In this document: in pieces, positions 1 to 8,854 of the stretch
Layout: each line of letters begins with the position of its first letter
How positions within the stretch are numbered: the first letter of the stretch is position 1
From: Balneola sp.
GTDB taxonomy: Bacteria; Bacteroidota; Rhodothermia; Balneolales; Balneolaceae
Direction: 5' to 3'
Assembly (NCBI GenBank): GCA_002696035.1
Contig: NZQV01000018.1
Location: 62,001 to 126,000, forward strand
DNA: 64,000 bases
The notes under the pieces: model-generated
What the model saw: the letters and a program-made list of their open reading frames with translations, nothing else
The model's database searches: none
What the model was told of the DNA's origin: nothing
Position numbers and translations under genes: made by a program

Positions 1-980
1 TGAAAATGTCTTGCAGTCGATTTCCGTTTTCAAATGCTTCCCTCAGATAATCTGGCACCTCGCTTTCTTTCGGGCGCAGCACGTAAGCATGCTGTTGTGT
101 ATCGGTATTCAATCGAAGGTACTCGATCCCAAAATCTACGTGTAACAGATCGCCGGGTATGATCACATTCTCTTCCGGGCGACTGTCAAAAGTTCTAAGG
201 TGATCAAAGGAGTCCGGGTCGGCACGCTGAATGGAAACACTGGGATGAAACCATGTATTCAGCTTTAGCTCTTTGATCTTTTCCCGGTACCACCAAACCA
301 CATCTTCGGTAGTGGTAACGCCCGGTTGAATGACACGGTCCGAAAATCCTTCCGCTATAATTTCGTGTGCGATTCTTACGATCTGCGGATAGATCTGCAT
401 TTCCTTTGGAGTACGTGTTTCCAGCCACCCTACCGCCAGTTTTTCAGCTGAAACCAATCTCTGCGCATACTTATCGCCGATCGCTTCCTTCATTTCTTTG
501 TGATCAGTGACAACCAATCCATCTGCATGTCCCCATATTTCAGAGATATTGATCCCGATCGTCTGCGGATCTCTTTCTTCTATGATCTCTTTCAATCGCT
601 CCCATTGGTTCGGCTGAGTTTCTGGATCCCACGCTCGTTTAAACATCTCTCCTACATCGTAGCGGGCTACAGCTAAGGTTTCCACCTTCCCATCGCCGAG
701 GTTATGCATCACCAAAATGGTTCTTCTGCGGGCAGCATGCCATGTTGCAGGAAGTAGTGTTTCTATGACCGGATCTTCATTGTATTCCCGGGAAACCACC
801 ACCCACATATCTATTCCGGTTCGCTCCATGAGTCCTGGAAGCACCGTTTCGATCTTATCCTTAAGCAGATCATCGATCACCTTTGCGCGTTCTTTCATGG
901 GCAGTATATGCGGGTAATTTTGAGCAGAGAGTGCGGAAGTGAACAGTGATAAAGTGAGAAGCAGTAAGATCTTTTTCATA
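1..980 (-). CDS. M24-family metallopeptidase (Xaa-Pro aminopeptidase-like), 3' part outside window
   Basis: I translated this frame by hand. It starts at the ATG complementary to 978-980 with a Sec signal peptide (MKKILLLLTLSLFTSALSAQ) and stays open for 326 codons to the window edge. The first ~150 residues resemble the creatinase-type N-terminal domain. After that comes the pita-bread peptidase fold, with a segment GDLLHVDFGIEY followed by NTDTQQ, which fits the first metal-binding aspartates of M24 enzymes. The family removes N-terminal residues preceding proline; the signal peptide puts this one in the periplasm or outside. The C-terminal metal ligands are missing only because the window ends. 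No strong ribosome binding site precedes the start. Confidence 0.85.
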
Positions 981-1014
981 GTCTGTGATTTGTTGAATGA
1001 TATCGCAGAATATG

Positions 1015-1057
1015 CCGATGAAATTTGAGAGGGGCAACACGGGTTTTTCACCGGTTT
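1015..1057. repeat. Left copy of 43-bp direct repeat with internal stem
   Basis: This copy matches 3286-3328 at 39 of 43 positions in the same orientation. Arms CCGATGAAA (1015-1023) and TTTCACCGG (1046-1054) pair at 8 of 9 positions around a G-rich loop. It lies between the peptidase start and the AT-rich cassette. Confidence 0.85.
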
Positions 1058-1138
1058 AAATGCTATTGACCAATTAAGACTAACCTATCTATTTTGAATA
1101 TATTGAGAGTTTAAATTTCACTCCCATATAATATTCAA

Positions 1139-1732
1139 TTAAATGTCGCTAGGTAGTGGTAAACCCTGATCAAGCCATTCTCTTAACTTATCTATGCCAA
1201 ACATTCTTCTGACAAGCTGCTCATCTTCAACTCCCCGAGCTATGAAAGTTGAATCATTATTACTACCCCCATAAACTCTTTTTGTAAGTACTAAACTAGG
1301 TACAGCAGGAGTTCCTGCAAATTCATCGAAAATATACTTCATTGTTCCCGTACCAAACCAGTTATTCCCAATTAGCACCTCGTCAAAGGATCCATAGTCT
1401 TCTAAATGACTATAACCTTTTTCTATAACCCAATTATTAGAAATACCAATAGTCATAAAACCCAACTCTAAACTATCTGCTTTCTTTTCTAACCTGCTCT
1501 TAATTTGCTTTACTACTTCAATATTTTCCTGAAGGGTACATATACCACACCCAGGACTGGTAATATATACCATCACTATTTCCTCCTTTTTTTCAATTCT
1601 ATAATCTGAATTATAAGTCGCCCCCAATTCAGCATCACTGCTATTTTGCTTTTTATTTTCACAAAATGTTAATATTAAAATAGCTGGTAATAATAAGCTT
1701 AAAAATTTAACCCTATTTTTGAAATTGCTCAT
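1139..1732 (-). CDS. Thioredoxin-like lipoprotein/secreted protein
   Basis: The 197-aa protein has a hydrophobic N-terminus ending in a Cys (about residue 24, ILTFCENK). The lipobox is imperfect (F at -1), so it is either a lipoprotein or a membrane-tethered protein. A thioredoxin-like region follows: VYITSPGCGIC contains a CxxC motif (CGIC) after a beta strand, and GTPAVPSLVL further on looks like the cis-proline loop. A redox role towards periplasmic thiols is inferred. Its start overlaps the end of the beta-propeller gene by 20 bp, so the two are translated from one message. Together with the Cys-rich peptide they form a three-gene unit. It is AT-rich relative to the flanks. Partner and direction (oxidase, reductase or isomerase) are unknown. 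Confidence 0.7.
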   Translation of the reverse strand: MSNFKNRVKFLSLLLPAILILTFCENKKQNSSDAELGATYNSDYRIEKKEEIVMVYITSPGCGICTLQENIEVVKQIKSRLEKKADSLELGFMTIGISNNWVIEKGYSHLEDYGSFDEVLIGNNWFGTGTMKYIFDEFAGTPAVPSLVLTKRVYGGSNNDSTFIARGVEDEQLVRRMFGIDKLREWLDQGLPLPSDI

Positions 1733-2849
1733 AGAATCCTTTGTAGATATTAATTAATGGATAACCCTTTTGTCCCTTTGTAACTAAAATATTTTTTGAA
1801 ACCGCTTCTACAGTGGGGAAGTCAAGAGTCAAAAATTTTCCTTCCCCTGTAAATGCATTGATCAAAAATGTCATATTATTTGAGTATAACACTTCATTAT
1901 TATTTCTCTCACTTCTATTTATTTGAAGTAAAAAGTATTCTGTACCTTCAATTTCTAACAACTTATTATAGCTGTCAGTTATATCGTTAGGATTTATACG
2001 TTTTGTTATTGAAGGTTTACCACTATCTCCTGTTTTTTCGATTGTCTGAATTGGGTTGTAATCAGATAATTCACTAACCCACTTAATATTTCCCTCCATA
2101 TCGTAGCCATAGATATATGGCAAATTTGGAGAAACCACAGCTAATGTTTTTGTCTGACTGTTACAAGAGATTATATTATTAGAAAGCAAAATTCTGGCAA
2201 GACTTCTATCTGATTTATATGCTTCATGAAATGATTTAATCTTCTTATTATTAAGCATATTCATTTTATGGACAGTGAGAAATTTTTCATAATCAACACC
2301 TGAGATAAATACATCATTATCTATTCCACAAATACTATTTGGGGCAAACTCTACAGCTAATTCTTTTTTATGTTTAAATTCATTTTCAGCATCAAAAGCT
2401 TGCAACTTATTCACCCGGTCAGAAATATAAACTTTACCTTTCTCTATAAATAAATCATTTGGTTGGGAAAACTCTCCCGGGCCACTACCTGCTCTCCCAA
2501 ATTGGGTTTTGTACTTTCCCGAATGCACATCATAAACCCTCACAATTCCATATTGGGCATCAAGAATCATAATTTCTGAATTAGAATTTACTTTCGTAGC
2601 TGTGATATTTCCAAGCATATACTGCCTGCTACCTTCAAGCACCCCAATAGTGGATATCTTATTTAAATTTGAAGTATCAATTAACGCTTCATCTTCAAAA
2701 GTTAGTTTATGGTTAATAGAATCATTTGGAATCATATTCCTTTGAGTTGGGTGATTAATTGACCCATTGGAGTAAGTCTGATTCTCTTTATTTTCACATG
2801 AAGAAAATATAATTCCTAAAAAAAACAGCCCATAAACAACTTTAAACAT
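1713..2849 (-). CDS. 6-bladed beta-propeller lipoprotein
   Basis: I chose the ATG at 2849. The frame opens further upstream only with a TTG, and MFKVVYGLFFLGIIFSSC makes a clean lipoprotein signal with a lipobox-like FSSC. The protein has repeated propeller blades. The segment FGRAGSGPGEFSQPNDL followed by KVYISDR is diagnostic of the Bacteroidota 6-bladed beta-propeller (NHL/TolB-like) family. Such proteins often sit beside small secreted NVEALA-type peptides; that is family knowledge, and the pairing is seen here too. Function is unknown; a binding or scaffold role at the outer membrane is inferred. A perfect 9-bp stem-loop lies just upstream, between it and the peptide ORF. Confidence 0.8.
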   Translation of the reverse strand: MFKVVYGLFFLGIIFSSCENKENQTYSNGSINHPTQRNMIPNDSINHKLTFEDEALIDTSNLNKISTIGVLEGSRQYMLGNITATKVNSNSEIMILDAQYGIVRVYDVHSGKYKTQFGRAGSGPGEFSQPNDLFIEKGKVYISDRVNKLQAFDAENEFKHKKELAVEFAPNSICGIDNDVFISGVDYEKFLTVHKMNMLNNKKIKSFHEAYKSDRSLARILLSNNIISCNSQTKTLAVVSPNLPYIYGYDMEGNIKWVSELSDYNPIQTIEKTGDSGKPSITKRINPNDITDSYNKLLEIEGTEYFLLQINRSERNNNEVLYSNNMTFLINAFTGEGKFLTLDFPTVEAVSKNILVTKGQKGYPLINIYKGFYEQFQK

Positions 2850-2873
2850 CTTGAACGTGGTTAAATTGTAAAT

Positions 2874-2900
2874 GGTCAATAGACAAATAGACTATTGACC
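2874..2900 (-). promoter_or_regulatory. Intercistronic stem-loop between peptide and propeller genes
   Basis: GGTCAATAG (2874-2882) and CTATTGACC (2892-2900) form a perfect 9-bp stem with a 9-nt loop. It lies after the peptide stop (2931) and 24 nt before the propeller start. No U-tract follows it in the minus-strand sense, so it looks more like an mRNA-processing, stability or partial-attenuation hairpin than a terminator. That would favour higher output of the peptide than of the downstream genes. Confidence 0.5.
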
Positions 2901-2930
2901 ATTTATTAATCTCGAATATACTTATCAACC

Positions 2931-3101
2931 TCAGCATAGCTCGGTTGTACATTCTGTTGAAGATTGTAAACCGCAATTCAAACCTGGAATATAATAGCAT
3001 GCCACTCCATCAGGTCCATTCCCGGATTCCAAACACCCCATATCAACACACGGGGCAATATTTGCTTCTGCCGAATTACCAATTGCTCCAGCTACAATCA
3101 T
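2931..3101 (-). CDS. Short Cys-rich secreted peptide (NVEALA-like), start possibly frameshifted
   Basis: From the ATG at 3099-3101 this reads 56 aa with six cysteines (C18, C23, C35, C43, C51, C56) and ends TELC. The N-terminus is only the end of a signal peptide (GAIGNSAEA, then NIAPC). A better start exists at 3125-3127 in another frame, where ATG is followed by only four A. One more A would give M-K-N-L-V-S-I-V-F-M-I-V-A-G-A-I, a complete Sec signal running into this ORF. So it is either a 1-nt frameshift in a short A-tract, a sequence error, or initiation at the inner ATG. Size, signal and gene order resemble the NVEALA-type peptides encoded next to 6-bladed propellers in Bacteroidota. 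Function is unknown. Confidence 0.55.
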   Translation of the reverse strand: MIVAGAIGNSAEANIAPCVDMGCLESGNGPDGVACYYIPGLNCGLQSSTECTTELC

Positions 3102-3187
3102 AAAAACTATTGAAACTAGATTTTCATTGTTCTACAATTATTAGTTATTGTTTTTTCTAATGTTATTAGCTAAGCAATTATACAATA

Positions 3188-3225
<38 letters not shown>

Positions 3226-3285
3226 TGCAAATTTTTTTGGAAAAGATAATAACCCTCTCTAATGTTGAAGCATTTTTCTAAGTTC

Positions 3286-3328
3286 CCGATGAAAGTTGAG
3301 AGGGGCAAGACGGGTTTTTCATCGGTTC
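3286..3328. repeat. Right copy of 43-bp direct repeat with internal stem
   Basis: This is the partner of 1015-1057. The stem arms CCGATGAAA (3286-3294) and TTTCATCGG (3317-3325) are perfectly complementary. With the left copy it brackets the three-gene AT-rich cassette exactly. Confidence 0.85.
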
Positions 3329-3338
3329 ACAAAAAAAG

Positions 3339-3377
3339 AAAACCCCAACCTGGAAAACCAGATCGGGGTTTGAAAAA
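3339..3377 (-). terminator. Terminator of the LVIVD-repeat gene
   Basis: AAACCCC and GGGGTTT arms lie around a short spacer. The A-run on the plus strand at 3331-3340 gives the U-tract in the minus-strand transcript. It sits 20 nt after the stop of the LVIVD gene. Confidence 0.75.
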
Positions 3378-3396
3378 AGTAGTTCTTTACTGTGAA

Positions 3397-5421
3397 TTAC
3401 ATAGCAGCCAGGTCGCGCAGTGTTTGGGCAAGTTTTTCAACTTTTTCACTGTCGTTGGTGGCTGATGCTTCGCCTTCAAGACGATCAGCTAAGTTAGTCA
3501 ACAGGTCTGATCGCTCAGAGCCATTGGTTTTTTCAGCTGCTGCAATTCTCGTACGGATGTCGGTCAGGTTTTCATCGCCCAAGGTGTCATTTCGATCGAG
3601 TTGATCTACATAAGCTTTAGCCAGTACAAAAGTAGTTGGCCATGTGAACTTAGGTTGACCCTGTGGGTTCAGATACTCAAAGGTAACCGTGTTGGCAGCT
3701 TCGATCTCGTTGCGAGTCAGAAGTGGATTTGGTGTCAATTCAAAAATATCCAGTCCACGTGCAATTTCAGAGTTGATGATCAGCCCGTTGTACCAGTATA
3801 CGGACCAGCTACCACCCATCTGCATGCGGTCTGCATCAACAGGACCACGATCGTGATAAGCGATCTCGATTGGGTTTGAAATGTCTGTCCAGTCGAATAC
3901 CGAAATTCCACCCTGATACCAGGATTGAACCATAATATCACGATCGGGAACCGGGATCAGAGATCCGTTGTGAGCTACACAATTTTCTTCCGAAGACTGC
4001 GGTGCAGGCAGTTTGTAATAGCTTTGAAATTCCATTTGATTGTTGTCATTGATGGTAAACAATGCATTCGCGCCCCACTCGTAAGGATCGCTTTCACGGC
4101 ACTTAGGTTGGCCACCGCCGCCCCACTCATCCGTAAACAGTACTTTGCTTCCATCGTTGCTGAAAGTAGCAGAGTGCCAGTATGAGAAGTTGGAATCGGC
4201 AACAGCATCAACCCGAACTGGATTTGCAGGATCAGTAATATCGAGCAGGAGTCCATATCCTTCACAAGCACCACCGGCTAATCCTATTTCAGGATACAGG
4301 GTAATATCGTGGCATTGGTTAGGACCTCTTTCTTCGCGGCCTTCTGTTCCGCCAAATTGTTCATCAACAATCGACTGAAGATTTTCACGCAAGCTTGCGG
4401 AATCAGCAGCTGTAACTTCTGTACCACCGCGTGCTTCCATTTCTCGTTGAAGTAATGCATTTACAAAGCGATTGGGAATCACACGCTCTTGTCCAAAAAG
4501 CTCAGCAATATAAGCACCTTCTTCGCGTGCTTTTTCCAGTTCAGCTTTTTCGGCTGGAGCTAATCCGTGTGTAGGAGCAGCATCCAGGTTTTCAAAGATG
4601 CGGGGTGAATTTACGATCGCTGCATCCTGTGGATTATTAAGTGGTACCTTGATAACCTCAATTCGGAATAAAGCAGAGTTGGGATCTTCATCCGGCAGGG
4701 CGTTCACACAGCCTGGGAGTTCATCTTCTGGTCGTACAGGTGCTGAGCCGGAAACGTATACAAATACATTTTCGTCGTCGTTAGGATCTTTCAACACAGA
4801 GTGCGTGTGAGAACCACGGCAGGTTTGAACATTAGCCACATACTCTGGCTCTTCGATATTGGTGATATCAAAAATTCGGATACCACGTAGTCGTTCTTCA
4901 CTTACTCGTTCCTGAACGCCTTCGGTTCCACAGTCTAAACGACCACCAAAACCTTCACCGGATACAAACATGAGATTTCCATATACGGAAACATCACTTT
5001 GAGAAGCCGGGCATAAATAATCTGTAACTAGTTCCGGAGATCGCGGATTGGATACATCCCAGATCATAACTCCGTTATAATTTCCCTGGAAAGCATAGGT
5101 TCCCTGGAAAGCCAGGTCAGAATTGGTAACTCCAACAAAATCTTCGGTTGGCGGAGTTTGTGATAGCATTTCTAAGTTCCAGATGGCCTCTTCGGCATCA
5201 AAAACTCCGGCTCCGAGACCTACTCGCGGGTCGGGTGATGGAGGGTTAACTTCAGAAATGGGTTTTGGTGCAATTTCCGGTTTTACAGGTTCCATATCGT
5301 CCATCACTGAAGATGAAGAACAGGCATATCCCGCAATAAGTACCGAAACCATAAGCGTAAGAAACAGATTGATCCGGCTACGCTTGGGAGCCGGGCTGCT
5401 TATTGTATCTTGGTTTTTCAT
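3397..5421 (-). CDS. LVIVD-repeat beta-propeller lipoprotein
   Basis: The 674-aa protein has a cytoplasmic lead, a hydrophobic segment and a candidate lipidation Cys (LIAGYACSSSS), followed by an acidic and Pro-rich linker. Residues ~95-540 contain the repeating pattern '(y)VYVSGSAPV / IRIFDITN / GVMIWDVSNP / ISVFDWTDISNP', the hallmark of LVIVD propeller repeats in surface proteins. Conserved SHTHSV, QCHDITLYPE, HSATFS and CVAHNGS segments carry His and Cys that could bind metal. The last ~100 residues are helical and charged. It lies 77 bp downstream of the DUF305 gene on the same strand, suggesting co-expression. Function is not known; adhesion or metal-related roles are guesses. Confidence 0.8.
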   Translation of the reverse strand: MKNQDTISSPAPKRSRINLFLTLMVSVLIAGYACSSSSVMDDMEPVKPEIAPKPISEVNPPSPDPRVGLGAGVFDAEEAIWNLEMLSQTPPTEDFVGVTNSDLAFQGTYAFQGNYNGVMIWDVSNPRSPELVTDYLCPASQSDVSVYGNLMFVSGEGFGGRLDCGTEGVQERVSEERLRGIRIFDITNIEEPEYVANVQTCRGSHTHSVLKDPNDDENVFVYVSGSAPVRPEDELPGCVNALPDEDPNSALFRIEVIKVPLNNPQDAAIVNSPRIFENLDAAPTHGLAPAEKAELEKAREEGAYIAELFGQERVIPNRFVNALLQREMEARGGTEVTAADSASLRENLQSIVDEQFGGTEGREERGPNQCHDITLYPEIGLAGGACEGYGLLLDITDPANPVRVDAVADSNFSYWHSATFSNDGSKVLFTDEWGGGGQPKCRESDPYEWGANALFTINDNNQMEFQSYYKLPAPQSSEENCVAHNGSLIPVPDRDIMVQSWYQGGISVFDWTDISNPIEIAYHDRGPVDADRMQMGGSWSVYWYNGLIINSEIARGLDIFELTPNPLLTRNEIEAANTVTFEYLNPQGQPKFTWPTTFVLAKAYVDQLDRNDTLGDENLTDIRTRIAAAEKTNGSERSDLLTNLADRLEGEASATNDSEKVEKLAQTLRDLAAM

Positions 5422-5498
5422 ACTGTTATTGATGTGTTGGTATTTTAAGTAATAGTCTTTCTTCGAAAAGAAAATAATTTTGTTGTACCCAATTTTTT

Positions 5499-6227
5499 TT
5501 AGTCGGCTGAAGCTGTGATCTCATCGAGCATGAGTTGCATACGATCGATCTCTGTTCGTTGATCTACCTGAATATCAGATGCCAGTTTAAAAGCAGCTTC
5601 ATCCTGAACGGCCCCATCAGAATTAAATAATTTCGTTACCATGGTTACAGCTCCCTGGTGGTGAGCAATCATATATTTCAAAAACAGACGGTCAAATTCC
5701 TGCCCTTTTGCTTCACTTAGTTTTTCAAGTTGTGTGGGGGAAAGCATACCGGCCATATTGGTGTGATCCATTTTCATGTGATGGTCTCCCAGGCCGTGGA
5801 TCATAAGGTTCAATCCTTCAATGTGTACTTCCGGCACGGGTTGGTCCCGATCTCTAAGCCAGCGCTGCATGGATTTAATTTCATCTTTTTGCGCATTGAT
5901 GATACGTGCAGCCAAACGCTGAATAGCAGGACTTGCATCATTTTTAGGAGCCAGGTCTGACATGATCAGTGCTTGTGCATGGTGAGCGATCATACCTGTC
6001 ATAAAATGAACGTCATCTTCCGAAAAGTTCATCAGTGCTTCTTGCTGACGTTGCCAGTACAGCTCTTCCATACTTTCTTCATCAGCTTCTGTAGTGGTAT
6101 TCTCTGTAACTGCTTCTGTATTGTTCTCTTCAGCAGAGCCTGAAGTCATCTCGCTGCTTTTGCATGCATTAAAGCCGCCTGCTAAAACTAAAATTGCTAA
6201 TAGTTTTCCAATGCTTGAATAGTTCAT
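5499..6227 (-). CDS. DUF305 family lipoprotein
   Basis: I start it at the ATG of MNYSSIGKLLAILVL; the frame reaches upstream only to a TTG. The signal ends with LAGGFNAC, so a lipoprotein is likely. A Glu/Thr linker follows, then two DUF305 half-repeats with the signature motifs FMTGMIAHHAQAL and YMIAHHQGAVTM, each giving His-His in a helical ferritin-like bundle. DUF305 proteins are often found next to copper-handling genes; no copper gene is visible here. It is transcribed towards the LVIVD gene and may share its operon. Confidence 0.85.
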   Translation of the reverse strand: MNYSSIGKLLAILVLAGGFNACKSSEMTSGSAEENNTEAVTENTTTEADEESMEELYWQRQQEALMNFSEDDVHFMTGMIAHHAQALIMSDLAPKNDASPAIQRLAARIINAQKDEIKSMQRWLRDRDQPVPEVHIEGLNLMIHGLGDHHMKMDHTNMAGMLSPTQLEKLSEAKGQEFDRLFLKYMIAHHQGAVTMVTKLFNSDGAVQDEAAFKLASDIQVDQRTEIDRMQLMLDEITASAD

Positions 6228-6354
6228 TTGTCCCAATTCTCTTATTAATATCAAACTTCCATCCTTAGTATGAGGAAATGTATTATAAGGTCATTCTAAA
6301 ACAAAAACTATTAGCAATTGTAAACGCAGCTAATTTGGGATAAATAAAGATAGG

Positions 6355-6392
6355 TCAAAAAAAAAGCCACCTGTACTCGGTCAGGTAGCTTT
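6355..6392 (-). terminator. gltX terminator
   Basis: AAAGCCACCTG pairs with CAGGTAGCTTT with one bulge. The plus-strand A9 run at 6357-6365 is the U-tract of the minus-strand message. It lies 26 nt after the gltX stop. Confidence 0.85.
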
Positions 6393-6417
6393 GCAAATTT
6401 TGGGTTCTGAAATATGA

Positions 6418-7896
6418 TCAGAGCTTCTCGATCGCGGTATCAATACGCTCGAGTACTTCTTCTTTGCCGATCAGCTCTAGTGCCGGGGTTAGATCGGGGC
6501 CAAACCCCTGACCACTTACCGCCACGCGCAAAGGCATCATCAATTTACCGAAACCGACATCGTGCTCTTCAATGGTTTCTTTGATCTTGTCTTTCAGCGT
6601 AACTGCCTCGAACTCTTCGTCTGAGAGTTGCTCTATCTTATCGCGGTATGTTTTCAGAATAACCGGGCTGTCATCTTTCCACTTTTTAAGGGCTTTCTCG
6701 TCGTACTCTTTAGGAGCTTCAAAAAAGAAGGCACCCATACTTACGAATTCATCTACTTTGGAAACACGCTCGTGAAGTAATTCAATCACCTCTTTCAAGA
6801 AATCATCATTTGGAATCACGAATTTAGACTCTTCAAACAATGCTTTTACCCGTGGCTTGAGTTCATCAACCGAATGCTCGCGAATGTAATTCTCATTATA
6901 CCACATCAATTTCTTGTAATTGAAAACAGCGCCGCCTTTGGAAACGCGATCAAGCGTAAACAGTTCACACAATTCTTTCATGTCATGGATCTCCGAATCA
7001 TCGCCGGGACTCCATCCTAAATAAGCCAGAAAGTTCACCAGTGCATCCGGTTCGTAATTTCCTTTGATGTAGTCTTTAGTATTCACCGGAATACCTTCAC
7101 TTTCTGCTTTTCGCTTGGATAATTTCCCACCACTTGGACTCATGATCAACGGCAAATGTGCCATTATTGGAGCTTCCCAGCCAAATGCATCATACAGCAA
7201 AATATGCTTTGGCGTACTGCTGAGCCATTCTTCTCCACGGATCACATGCGTGATCTCCATGGTGTGATCATCCACCACATTCGCCAGGTGATAAGTCGGC
7301 ATGCCATCGGATTTCAGCAATACCTGATCATCCAGTCCTTCCGTATCAAATGAAACATGGCCGCGAATTTCATCTTCAAAACGTACGGTCTCTTTGCGGG
7401 GAACTTTCAGGCGAACCACATACTCATCGCCATTCTCCAGACGCTTATCAATTTCATCCTGCGATAAAGTGAGGCTGTTCTTCATGGATTGACGAGTGAT
7501 AGCATCATACTTGGGCGAAGGATTTCCTGACTTCTTCAAACGCTCGCGCATTTCGTCAATTTCTTCCACAGTATCGAAAGCGTAATATGCCTGCCCTTGT
7601 TCAATAAGCTGCTCGGCGTATTTGTGATAAATATCTTTGCGTTCGCTTTGTCGGTACGGGCCAAAATCGCCGCCTTTACCGGGACCTTCATCAATTTCCA
7701 TTCCCGTCCATTCCAGGGAATCTATGATATCCTGCTCGGCTCCTTCTACATAACGGGACTGATCGGTATCCTCGATGCGAAGCACAAAAGTACCGCCGTG
7801 ATGACGAGCAAATAAATAGTTATAAAGAGCGGTCCGGAGTCCACCAATGTGAAGAAATCCGGTAGGTGAAGGCGCAAATCGTACGCGAACTGACAT
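6418..7896 (-). CDS. gltX: Glutamate--tRNA ligase
   Basis: This class I aminoacyl-tRNA synthetase charges tRNA-Glu with glutamate. At 492 aa it is a normal length. It begins MSVRVRFAPSPTGFLHIGG, which holds the HIGH-type motif, then LRTALYNYLFAR. It has LRIEDTDQSRY and the KMSKS-type loop GGKLSKRK near residue 255. Residues ~330-490 form the helical anticodon-binding part. The zinc knuckle region lacks clear Cys, as in many bacterial GluRS. It is monocistronic with its own terminator. Confidence 0.97.
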   Translation of the reverse strand: MSVRVRFAPSPTGFLHIGGLRTALYNYLFARHHGGTFVLRIEDTDQSRYVEGAEQDIIDSLEWTGMEIDEGPGKGGDFGPYRQSERKDIYHKYAEQLIEQGQAYYAFDTVEEIDEMRERLKKSGNPSPKYDAITRQSMKNSLTLSQDEIDKRLENGDEYVVRLKVPRKETVRFEDEIRGHVSFDTEGLDDQVLLKSDGMPTYHLANVVDDHTMEITHVIRGEEWLSSTPKHILLYDAFGWEAPIMAHLPLIMSPSGGKLSKRKAESEGIPVNTKDYIKGNYEPDALVNFLAYLGWSPGDDSEIHDMKELCELFTLDRVSKGGAVFNYKKLMWYNENYIREHSVDELKPRVKALFEESKFVIPNDDFLKEVIELLHERVSKVDEFVSMGAFFFEAPKEYDEKALKKWKDDSPVILKTYRDKIEQLSDEEFEAVTLKDKIKETIEEHDVGFGKLMMPLRVAVSGQGFGPDLTPALELIGKEEVLERIDTAIEKL

Positions 7897-7960
7897 ATGG
7901 TATTTTGTTTAGTTGAATTCTTCTATTTTTAGATTTAAAAGATAAGAAATTTTAAGTGCT

Positions 7961-8009
7961 AAATTTTAAATGTTGAATTGGCTAAGTTTCAATTCAACAT
8001 TTAAAATTT
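7961..8009. repeat. Perfect 20-bp inverted repeat
   Basis: The arm at 7961-7980 and its exact reverse complement at 7990-8009 flank a 9-nt loop. The same 20-mer recurs exactly at 51765-51784. It sits between the divergent starts of gltX and the WbqC-like gene, about 10 nt before the latter's start, so it could be regulatory as well as a dispersed repeat. Confidence 0.9.
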
Positions 8010-8020
8010 AAAATTCAACA

Positions 8021-8683
8021 TTGAGACTAGCGCTTCTTCAACCCCAATTTGCTCCCAATCTGTACGATCTCTCCGCCATGCTAAAGGCCGACCTTGTGGT
8101 CTGGAATGACTTGGAGCAATGGCATCGCAAAGGGCGAACGCATCGGGCTACCATCAAAGGGGAGCAGGGAGAGCAGTGGATCAACATCCCTGTAATGACC
8201 GAAGATCGGAAGAAACCCATTCGCGAAGTGCGTATTGATCAGGAAGAGGAATGGATCGAGCCGTTTTGGAATGCGCTTCACCACAATTATTCTGAGGCCA
8301 CGTGGTATGATTTCTTTGCGGAAGAACTGGAATCCGACATCCAAAAGTTTGCCGATTTTGAGAAACTCATCAACCTTAATACCTGGTTTTTCGGGAGATT
8401 GATGAAATACCTGGAATTCAATGTAGATTATAAATTTGCCAGTCAGATCCCAGAATTTGAGCCCAATCCAGATGTTTTTGTAGAGAATATTAAAGCTGGC
8501 ACTCTGTTCCAGGAGCACGGATCCCGACATTACCAATGGCGCAGTGACGCTGCAGTAGATCCCATAGAAAAACACCCAACTTATTCCCAGATCGGTGACG
8601 ATTTTTTATCGGAACTAAGCCTCCTCGATCTCCTTTTCAACGAAGGCAAAGAAAGCTTTCGCGTTTTCGAAAAGCTTACCTAA
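8021..8683 (+). CDS. WbqC-like family protein
   Basis: The 220-aa protein opens with MRLALLQPQFAPNLYDLSAM, the typical N-terminus of the WbqC family, then LVVWNDLEQWHRKGRTHRA and WINIPV. Only a TTG is available as a start at 8021, and the family motif begins immediately after it, so it is accepted. WbqC-type proteins are found in polysaccharide and other biosynthetic loci; their chemistry is not firmly established. No sugar genes are nearby. It stands alone, divergent from gltX. Confidence 0.75.
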   Translation: MRLALLQPQFAPNLYDLSAMLKADLVVWNDLEQWHRKGRTHRATIKGEQGEQWINIPVMTEDRKKPIREVRIDQEEEWIEPFWNALHHNYSEATWYDFFAEELESDIQKFADFEKLINLNTWFFGRLMKYLEFNVDYKFASQIPEFEPNPDVFVENIKAGTLFQEHGSRHYQWRSDAAVDPIEKHPTYSQIGDDFLSELSLLDLLFNEGKESFRVFEKLT

Positions 8684-8692
8684 TTACTCTGC

Positions 8693-8783
8693 GAAACTCC
8701 GCGATTCATCCGCGAACCTCTGCGTGAACACTTAACTATCCACAAAATAAAATCCTTTTCTCGCTGAGTTTCGCAGAACCCCT
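8693..8783 (+). terminator. Imperfect long stem after the WbqC-like gene
   Basis: Near 8695-8715 the sequence reads CTCTGCGAAACTCCGCGA. Near 8759-8777 it reads TCGCTGAGTTTCGCAGA, its near reverse complement. This probably ends or processes the upstream message; no T-tract follows, so termination is only inferred. Confidence 0.4.
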
Positions 8784-8854
8784 TCCCAACAGATCAACAC
8801 TCGATGTTCTTTGATCGATGTTGGATGTTCTTTACACAATCCCTATCATCGGGC

